Part shown: in pieces, positions 42,453 to 48,349 of the stretch
Layout: every line of letters begins with the position of its first letter
Numbering within the stretch: position 1 is the stretch's first letter
From: Ruminococcus flavefaciens ATCC 19208
GTDB taxonomy: Bacteria; Bacillota; Clostridia; Oscillospirales; Ruminococcaceae
Direction of reading: 5' to 3'
DNA length: 64,000 bases
Assembly (NCBI RefSeq): GCF_000518765.1
Contig: NZ_KI912490.1
Span: forward strand, 124,001 to 188,000
Program-made: the position numbers and the translations under genes
Notes under the pieces: model-generated
What the model was told of the DNA's origin: nothing
Seen by the model: the letters and a program-made list of their open reading frames with translations, nothing else
Database searches by the model: none

Positions 42453-42569
42453 TTAAAAATAGAACTTGCACGCATAAGCAGAATTCTCCCGGTGTTCAAA
42501 GCCTTTTACTATATTTTCCGATAAAGTTACTCCATTATGACCTACTCCTGAAAAAAGCATACTACTCAT
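42453..42569 (-). CDS. 38-aa micro-ORF in the capsule leader
   Basis: MSSMLFSGVGHNGVTLSENI... ends YACKFYF, preceded by AAAGGGTG about six nt from the ATG. It lies between the leftward promoter at 42831-42860 and the terminator at 42413-42433. It could be a leader peptide that controls read-through, or a small free peptide gene. Support is the ribosome site and the surrounding signals only. Confidence 0.35.
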   Translation of the reverse strand: MSSMLFSGVGHNGVTLSENIVKGFEHRENSAYACKFYF

Positions 42570-42830
42570 ATAAACACCCTTTATAAAACATTGATAAAAT
42601 TTGTTTACGAACGCAAGATGCCAATTTTTCCGTTGACAGCCCCATGCCCACGGATTGGCACTCCATAAATTAGTTCATTGAAAACTGGTTGGTTTTATGG
42701 TATCCTGATTTACTAAAGCATTCAATTTCAATTTTTTCTTTGCACAGAAGAATAGGCGCTTTTTGCGCATTATTATCTGACCGAAAGTCAACTGGTTGTA
42801 ACAAATATATCATGTTTTTTAATATGTAGG

Positions 42831-42860
42831 ATTATATCATATTCTTATACATTATGTCAA
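42831..42860 (-). promoter_or_regulatory. Leftward promoter of the capsule operon
   Basis: On the minus strand TTGACA (42855-42860), an 18-bp spacer and TATAAT (42831-42836). The first large gene starts at 42186, leaving a leader of roughly 640 nt with a micro-ORF and terminator. GCGC-AAAAA-GCGC near 42750 is another leader hairpin. Confidence 0.65.
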
Positions 42861-43266
42861 TATATGGAAGTCAATATTGTTGCTATTAACAAATGAAAGC
42901 TTAAAATTTTCCGCGATTTATATATTATTTTTAAGATTTTTTATTATTTGTATTACCAGTTCCAATTATTACATTATGTAAATCATAAATTATTTTTAGC
43001 AATTAATTTTTAGACAAAATTTATATAATCACATATTATCCATGATATAAAAACTGGATTTGTTGTTCAAAACTACAAAAGAGAAATAATAGATCAGCAA
43101 CATAAAAAATCCATAGTAAAATCATAGTCAGCTGAGCAGCTACTCAGCCCAGATAATTAGAATTCACCAATAATTGCGCATCAGATTATAAATATGAAAT
43201 GACAATATGATAACCTTTATATGTAATGACTGCCGAAGAGATTCGGCTGAAGATTAGTGTTCAATT
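42861..43266. other. AT-rich gene-free stretch
   Basis: No coding sequence or promoter that I can support. Two small hairpins are visible: GCTGAG/CTCAGC near 43132-43149 and CCGAA/TTCGG near 43233-43246. Confidence 0.5.
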
Positions 43267-43379
43267 TAACAGGTGTTACTATCAGCAACATCAATAGCAC
43301 AATACACAAGTGAGTTTGATTTTATGAGTTTATATTCAGCAACATCGATATTGACATCTGCTATAACACCTGTTATAAT
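43267..43379 (+). promoter_or_regulatory. Promoter of the HTH-UGDH gene with two dyad operators
   Basis: TTGACA (43351-43356), a 17-bp spacer and TATAAT (43374-43379). The dyad TAACA-NN-TGTTA occurs at 43267-43278 and 43364-43375; the second covers the spacer up to the -10. Centres are 97 bp apart. Downstream ATGTTGC/GCAACAT forms another dyad near 43402-43422, and GCAACAT recurs nearby. The HTH domain encoded by the gene is the obvious candidate ligand. Confidence 0.75.
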
Positions 43380-43440
43380 AATATTATCATATTCAAAACA
43401 TTTATGTTGCCAATAGCAACATTTGCTATAGGAGGTAATT

Positions 43441-44934
43441 ATGAAGCACTTATCATTGAAGCTGCTTGCCGAAACTGTTATAAGCAGAAGAAAGGCAATC
43501 AAGATGTCACAAGTCGTACTGTCTGAAAAAACAGGCATAAACCGTTCGATTATTTCCAGACTGGAAAGCGAGGACTACACACCGTCTGTGGATCAGCTCC
43601 TTGCACTCAGCACTGTCCTTGGTTTTAACAATGCTGATGTTCTTGAAGATGATGTAGTTGATGCTGCTCTTGTTGAACGCAAGAAGATAGCTGTCGCAGG
43701 AACAGGTTATGTAGGACTTTCCCTCGCAGTTCTGCTTTCTCAGCACAACGATGTTACCGCAGTTGACATTGTGCCGGAGAAGGTCGAGAAACTGAATAAC
43801 TGGCAGTCTCCGATTCAGGATGACTTCATCGAGCAGTACCTTGCAGAGCATGAAAAGCGCCAGCTTTCCCTCAAAGCTACAACAGACGGCGAATCCGCCT
43901 ACAAGGGCGCTGATTTCATCATCGTTGCTGCACCTACGAACTATGATCCCAAGACCAACTTCTTTGACTGCTCCGCTGTTGAAGCAGTTCTTTCCCTCAT
44001 AAAGAATGTAACCGTTAAAAAGAAGAATAAGCCTACGATTGTCATCAAGTCCACTATCCCTGTTGGATACACAGCTCAGGTTCGTGAGAAGATGGGCATG
44101 GACAATATCATTTTCAGCCCTGAGTTTCTTCGTGAATCCAAGGCTCTCTACGACAATCTCTATCCGAGCCGTATCATCGTTGGTTCTGATGAAGCCAACA
44201 TGAAGGCTGCCGAGGAGTTCGCTGCACTTTTACAGCAAGGTGCTATCAAGCCCAATATTGATACCCTCTTCATGGCAACTACAGAGGCAGAAGCAGTTAA
44301 GCTGTTCGCCAATACATATCTTGCACTTCGTGTCAGCTACTTCAATGAGCTGGATACCTATGCAGAGGTCAAGGGACTTAAAACTGCAAACATCATCAGA
44401 GGTATCTGTCTTGATCCCCGTATCGGCGACTATTATAACAACCCGTCCTTCGGCTACGGCGGCTACTGCCTGCCAAAGGATACAAAGCAGCTGCTTGCCA
44501 ACTATCAGAATGTTCCTCAGAACATGATGTCTGCTATTGTTGAGTCCAATAGAACCAGAAAGGACTTCATCGCTGACCGTATCATGGAGATCGCAGGTAC
44601 TTACGGCAACAGTGCTGATTACTCTGCAGAGCAGGAAAGCAAGCAGAAGGAAGTTGTTGTGGGCGTGTACAGACTCACAATGAAATCAAATTCCGACAAC
44701 TTCCGTCAGTCCTCTATTCAGGGCGTCATGAAGCGTATCAAAGCAAAGGGCGCTACAGTTATTATCTATGAGCCGACACTTGAAAACGGCAGCACCTTCT
44801 TCGGTTCACTCGTTGTGAATGATCTGAAGAAGTTCAAGAAGAAGTGCGGCTGCATCGTTGCTAACCGCTACGATTCTGTTCTCGATGATGTTGAAGAAAA
44901 GGTATATACAAGAGATCTGTTCAGAAGGGATTAA
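43441..44934 (+). CDS. ugd: UDP-glucose 6-dehydrogenase with an N-terminal XRE HTH domain
   Basis: 497 residues. Residues 8-72 are an XRE helix-turn-helix: [55 protein letters not shown]. The dehydrogenase starts at about 82 with GTGYVG at 87-92, then [16 protein letters not shown] and the catalytic Cys343 in [11 protein letters not shown]. The enzyme oxidises UDP-glucose to UDP-glucuronate with two NAD. Usual UGDHs are about 390-450 residues with no HTH. The fusion is clean and in frame, after AGGAGG. It is followed by the epimerase gene; both point away from the capsule operon. Confidence 0.93.
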   Translation: MKHLSLKLLAETVISRRKAIKMSQVVLSEKTGINRSIISRLESEDYTPSVDQLLALSTVLGFNNADVLEDDVVDAALVERKKIAVAGTGYVGLSLAVLLSQHNDVTAVDIVPEKVEKLNNWQSPIQDDFIEQYLAEHEKRQLSLKATTDGESAYKGADFIIVAAPTNYDPKTNFFDCSAVEAVLSLIKNVTVKKKNKPTIVIKSTIPVGYTAQVREKMGMDNIIFSPEFLRESKALYDNLYPSRIIVGSDEANMKAAEEFAALLQQGAIKPNIDTLFMATTEAEAVKLFANTYLALRVSYFNELDTYAEVKGLKTANIIRGICLDPRIGDYYNNPSFGYGGYCLPKDTKQLLANYQNVPQNMMSAIVESNRTRKDFIADRIMEIAGTYGNSADYSAEQESKQKEVVVGVYRLTMKSNSDNFRQSSIQGVMKRIKAKGATVIIYEPTLENGSTFFGSLVVNDLKKFKKKCGCIVANRYDSVLDDVEEKVYTRDLFRRD

Positions 44935-44937
44935 GAT

Positions 44938-46005
44938 ATGAGCAAAGAAAGAATTGACTTGAGCGGCAAGACGATACTTGTGACCGGTTCTCCCGGATTT
45001 ATCGGTGCAAACCTTGTGCTGAGACTGCTGAAAGAAATGTCCTCCGGCACAGTTGTGAGCCTTGATAACATGAACGATTACTATGATCCGGCACTGAAGG
45101 AATATCGTCTTTCGCTGATTGAAAAAGCAGCAGAGGTCTCCTCTGTCAGACACATATTCGTTCAAGGCTCAATTGGCGATAAGGCACTGATAGAGAAGCT
45201 GTTTGCTGAATATCACTTTGACGTTGTGGTCAACTTAGCTGCACAGGCAGGTGTTCGCTACTCTATCGACCACCCTGATGTGTACATTGAGTCAAACATC
45301 ATAGGCTTTTACAATATCCTTGAATGCTGTCGCCGTCACCCTGTAAAGCATTTAATCTACGCAAGTAGTTCTTCTGTTTACGGTGGCAATAAGAAAGTGC
45401 CGTTCAGTGTAGACGATAAGGTCGACAATCCTGTATCGCTCTATGCAGCAACAAAGAAGTCGGACGAGCTTATTGCTCATGCTTATTCAAAGCTCTACAA
45501 CATACCGTCTACTGGTCTGCGTTTCTTCACAGTATACGGTCCGGCGGGCAGACCCGATATGTTCTATTATTCCGCTACTAACACATTAGCCAAAGACGGA
45601 ACTATCAAGATCTTCAACTATGGTAACTGCAAACGTGATTTCACCTATATTGATGATATTGTTGAAGGAGTTTATCGTGTAATGCAAGGAGCTCCGGAGA
45701 AGCAGAACGGCAAGGACGGTCTTCCCCTTCCGCCTTATGCAGTGTATAACATCGGCGGCGGTACTCCCGAGAACCTGCTTGACTACATAAGCACATTGCA
45801 GGAGGAGCTTGTGAACGCAGGTGTTCTTCCATCCGACTACGACTTCGAAGAACACAGAGAGCTTGTGGGAATGCAGCCAGGAGATGTTCCTGTGACTTAT
45901 GCTGACAGCAAAGCTCTGGAAGATGACTACGGTTTCCGTCCTATGATCGGTATCCGTGAAGGACTGAAAAAATTCGCTCAGTGGTATGCTGAGTATTATA
46001 AATAA
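44938..46005 (+). CDS. UDP-glucuronate 4-epimerase
   Basis: 355 residues. ILVTGSPGFIGANLVLRLL, LDNMNDYYDPALKEYRL, NLAAQAGVRYSIDHPDVYIESNIIGFYNILE, ASSSSVYGGNKKVPF and YAATKKSDE (Y-x3-K) match the GAE/LpsL family that interconverts UDP-GlcA and UDP-GalA. It lies 3 nt after the dehydrogenase, so the pair supplies uronic acids for the polysaccharide. It is the last gene before attR. Confidence 0.92.
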   Translation: MSKERIDLSGKTILVTGSPGFIGANLVLRLLKEMSSGTVVSLDNMNDYYDPALKEYRLSLIEKAAEVSSVRHIFVQGSIGDKALIEKLFAEYHFDVVVNLAAQAGVRYSIDHPDVYIESNIIGFYNILECCRRHPVKHLIYASSSSVYGGNKKVPFSVDDKVDNPVSLYAATKKSDELIAHAYSKLYNIPSTGLRFFTVYGPAGRPDMFYYSATNTLAKDGTIKIFNYGNCKRDFTYIDDIVEGVYRVMQGAPEKQNGKDGLPLPPYAVYNIGGGTPENLLDYISTLQEELVNAGVLPSDYDFEEHRELVGMQPGDVPVTYADSKALEDDYGFRPMIGIREGLKKFAQWYAEYYK

Positions 46006-46251
46006 TCGTAATGTTCGCAGATAGATTTTCGTGACAAAAAGTCAGTTTTGGCATACAATAATTTGAAGATAATTGTGTCAATTCGGATTCGTTTTTTCAG
46101 GAAAAAACGCATTCCAACCACTTGTTTACCACTTATTTGTACCAAAAGCTGCCAAAAAACACTTGAAGCTGCTAAAAGCGAAATCGTAAAATACCGCGAA
46201 ATACAGCCATTTTCGCAATTTAGCAAAAGCCACTAAAAGTGCTTCTACTTT
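46006..46251 (+). other. Right end of the island with arm-type repeats
   Basis: No gene. Holds the 24-bp ACCACTT doublet at 46115-46138, which matches 22 of 24 bases of 17429-17452 beside the integrase gene. AGCCATTTT (46205) and AAAAGTGCTTCT (46235) also have partners at 17391 and 17418. These fit integrase arm sites and host-factor sites next to the core. Confidence 0.6.
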
Positions 46252-46274
46252 TTCAATTCCCCTCGCCTCCACCA
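46252..46274 (+). repeat. attR: right copy of the 23-bp attachment repeat
   Basis: Exact copy of the ssrA 3' end at 5315-5337, without the rest of the tmRNA. It marks the right junction of the island with the chromosome. Confidence 0.9.
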
Positions 46275-46403
46275 CAAGCTGAGCCAGCTTGACCGCTGCC
46301 ACGTTGGCGCTCGCAAGCTCGCTCTTTTCTTTCAGAATTTCAATTCTGCTTTCGCTTACGGCAGTCTTTCCGGTACTGTGATACTGCCGCGCAGCCTTTA
46401 TTG

Positions 46404-46436
46404 CGTCTCACTTTTGTGAGGCGTTTTTATTTTTTG
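46404..46436 (+). terminator. Probable original ssrA terminator, displaced
   Basis: CGTCTCAC/GTGAGGCG stem (8 bp, one wobble) around TTTT, then TTTTTATTTTTT. It lies about 130 nt past attR, where the end of an uninterrupted ssrA transcript would be. The rest of 46275-46679 holds only a GGGCGCGC/GCGCGTCCC hairpin near 46497-46516 and no gene that I can support. Confidence 0.75.
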
Positions 46437-46679
46437 CGCGGTACGCAGAACATGCACTACTTTGATCGTCCGTGTCGGATTGATGTGTATGTTTGCGGGC
46501 GCGCAATGCGCGTCCCAACAGTACGTTCATGTTATTTGCATCGTAAGGCATACACAGGTGAGCGGAACTCGTCCCTACTACTCACTACTCTCTACTAACT
46601 ATGCACTAATATCTCGGGACTGCCTCGGATCACAGAAGTTCAATTGCAGGGAATTTCAAACATTGAAAACTGTATTTCC

Positions 46680-46712
46680 ATAAAAAATAAAAGGCTGTAA
46701 AAAACAGCCTTT
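46680..46712 (-). terminator. Terminator after the BACON-like gene
   Basis: AAAGGCTGT/ACAGCCTTT (9 bp) around five T, then TATTTTTTAT on the minus strand; about 100 nt past the stop at 46813. Confidence 0.85.
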
Positions 46713-46812
46713 TATTAAAGATATAAACTTACTTTTGGATTAAATAATATTTATGTCTTACGAGAATTCCGCCCCAGTAATTATGTTATTGTTTAATTGA
46801 ACAGTTTATCAA

Positions 46813-47496
46813 TCAATAGTATCTGTGTGTTACGTTGATTGTCTTTGCAACTATATAACTACCTGCTTTTTTCAGTTTGATCGTATAGTTCAGGTTAGTC
46901 TTTCCGTTATTTGCTTTGGCTGGATATACCTTTAAGTAATCATACTTTTGTAATCCGTTAGTGCTGTTATTGCCAAGAGTTGATCCTGAACGAACTAATG
47001 CACCTGATAATGTCTTTACAATAAGATTTGATGGATACTCAATTGTGTATGCACATGTGGAATAAACAGTAAAGTTTGCATATGAAGTTGCAGCCTTTGA
47101 AAGGTAAAGATATGTTGAATTTGTACCAATATACGGCTGATACTGTTTAACGTATAAGGAATGAACAATGTTTCCCTTACTGTTCTTGAAGTAAATATAA
47201 CCTGTTCTGAATGTGTTGTATGTTTTTACAGTAGTATCAGGCTTTACAGTAACTTTGTAATAGCCGTTTACTACCTTGGAAACAGTGATCCATGAATAAT
47301 AACCACTGTAACTTGTTGCATCATACTGTGATACATAATATGTTCCGCCTTCGCATGAGCATGTATATGTACTTGAAGAGTATGCTTTTGCTTTTAATGC
47401 TCTGTCAGGCATTACTGTGAATATTCCGACCATTACGATAAGTGCAAAAAAGATGCTTAATATAGTCTTGTTTGTTTTAGTAAGAATGTTTTTCAT
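46813..47496 (-). CDS. Secreted protein with BACON-like beta domain
   Basis: 227 residues from MKNILTKTNKTILSIFFALIVMVGIFTVMPDRALKAKA, a signal peptide with AGGAGGAG upstream. SGYYSWITVSKVVNGYYKVTVKPDTTVKTYNTFRTGYIYFKNSKGNIVHSLYVKQYQP is a BACON-type Ig-like sandwich (the W-I-x-V...R-x-G-x-I...V-x-Q pattern). A second beta domain follows. It is exported, role unknown; BACON domains often help mucin or glycan binding. It is a single-gene unit. Confidence 0.75.
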   Translation of the reverse strand: MKNILTKTNKTILSIFFALIVMVGIFTVMPDRALKAKAYSSSTYTCSCEGGTYYVSQYDATSYSGYYSWITVSKVVNGYYKVTVKPDTTVKTYNTFRTGYIYFKNSKGNIVHSLYVKQYQPYIGTNSTYLYLSKAATSYANFTVYSTCAYTIEYPSNLIVKTLSGALVRSGSTLGNNSTNGLQKYDYLKVYPAKANNGKTNLNYTIKLKKAGSYIVAKTINVTHRYY

Positions 47497-47628
47497 TTTC
47501 TCCTCCTGAAATATTGAGTTAAGCGGAAAACTCATATAAATTATAACATTTTATGGTATATTTGTCAACCTAATTTGACGATTATTTTTATATTACGCGT
47601 CTAATCATATAACAATTGCAGCTAAAAA

Positions 47629-47659
47629 ACGGACACTATCACACAAGGATAATGTCCGT
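47629..47659. terminator. Bidirectional terminator ending the seven-gene operon
   Basis: ACGGACACTATC pairs with GATAATGTCCGT (12 bp, one mismatch). TATTTTTT follows on the plus strand and TTTTTTAGC on the minus strand. It lies 10 nt past the last stop of the leftward operon. Confidence 0.85.
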
Positions 47660-47669
47660 TATTTTTTAC

Positions 47670-47897
47670 TTAACCGAGAGACTTGAGCTTCTTTTGCAGC
47701 TCTATCATATGATTACGACAAGCTGTTATCTCTCCTGTATACTTATTGAACCACTCTACATCTGTTTCGTCAGGCTGCTCCTGAAGCAGGATAGCCTGTA
47801 CAAGTGCCGACTGAGAACGCGAACGCTTTCTTTCGATCTCCTTGATCGTACTCATGCAGAGCTTTATCTCTTTTTTTAGCTTTCTTTTCTCGCCCAT
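47670..47897 (-). CDS. Small coiled-coil protein, last gene of the McrB/SipW operon
   Basis: 75 residues from MGEKRKLKKEIKLCMSTIKEIERKRSRSQSALV, with GGGAGG seven nt upstream. Two helices (about 4-40 and 52-74, CRNHMIELQKKLKSLG) suggest a helical hairpin. No membrane segment. It could bind the long coiled coil of the fusion protein two genes upstream. Family not recognised. Confidence 0.6.
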   Translation of the reverse strand: MGEKRKLKKEIKLCMSTIKEIERKRSRSQSALVQAILLQEQPDETDVEWFNKYTGEITACRNHMIELQKKLKSLG

Positions 47898-47914
47898 GCT
47901 GAAACCTCCCTGCA

Positions 47915-48349
47915 TCAATAGCCTTTCTTGTCTATGGAGTTTACTACTGCCTCTGCTTCTTCATATCCCTTGTCCATATCGTCAACGATATCACTGAGAG
48001 CCTGTCTCATATCGTCAAGTGTCTCTTTCATCTGTTCGGGATACTTCATAGTGCAGGTCGTAAGCTCGTTTATGATTATCTGTTTGTCATCAAAGCCCTC
48101 AATGAGAAAAGCAAAGGAATTTGCACCACTCATATCGCTTACTATACGCATATATCTCAGCTCGTGATCCCCCTCGCCATTCTTGTAAGAGTCTATATCC
48201 TCAATGACCTTTGTGAGATTTACTTTATACTGCTTGCGGTAAGTCTCCTGAACGCGCTTTGTCTCATCAATATACAAAGCTATGAACACGAGAAGAGCTA
48301 TAAAAGTGATAATGAAAAGTATGATCGCTCTAATCATTCTCCTCTTCAT
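47915..48349 (-). CDS. Small membrane protein of the McrB/SipW operon
   Basis: 144 residues from MKRRMIRAIILFIITFIALLVFIALYI, a single N-terminal anchor. The start is uncertain because a GTG 18 nt earlier and a later ATG are possible. The rest is a soluble acidic helical domain (DETKRVQETYRKQYKVNLTKVIEDID...MKETLDDMRQALSDIVDDMDKGYEEA). It overlaps the end of the 983-residue gene by 20 nt, so they are coupled. A periplasm-side accessory subunit is likely from topology, but the role is unknown. Confidence 0.65.
   Translation of the reverse strand: MKRRMIRAIILFIITFIALLVFIALYIDETKRVQETYRKQYKVNLTKVIEDIDSYKNGEGDHELRYMRIVSDMSGANSFAFLIEGFDDKQIIINELTTCTMKYPEQMKETLDDMRQALSDIVDDMDKGYEEAEAVVNSIDKKGY

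Larger units (their letters stand above)
5338..46274. mobile_element. 40.9-kb integrated island at ssrA carrying a capsule locus
   Basis: Bounded by the exact 23-bp repeats at 5315-5337 and 46252-46274. It contains a tyrosine integrase with excisionase, a large serine recombinase, a phage-like module, a plasmid-like replication module and about 22 kb of polysaccharide genes. No relaxase, coupling protein or type IV secretion gene is visible, so movement would need a helper. Two recombinases and IS debris suggest a composite built by accretion. The likely displaced ssrA terminator lies beyond the right repeat (46404-46436). Confidence 0.85.

Noticed and set aside
41558-43440. JUMPStart/ops element for RfaH-type control
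   Set aside because: No match to the conserved ops core in the capsule leader; this element belongs mainly to enterobacteria.
5338-46274. Self-transmissible ICE
   Set aside because: No relaxase, coupling protein, VirB4-like ATPase or other transfer gene could be found in any frame.
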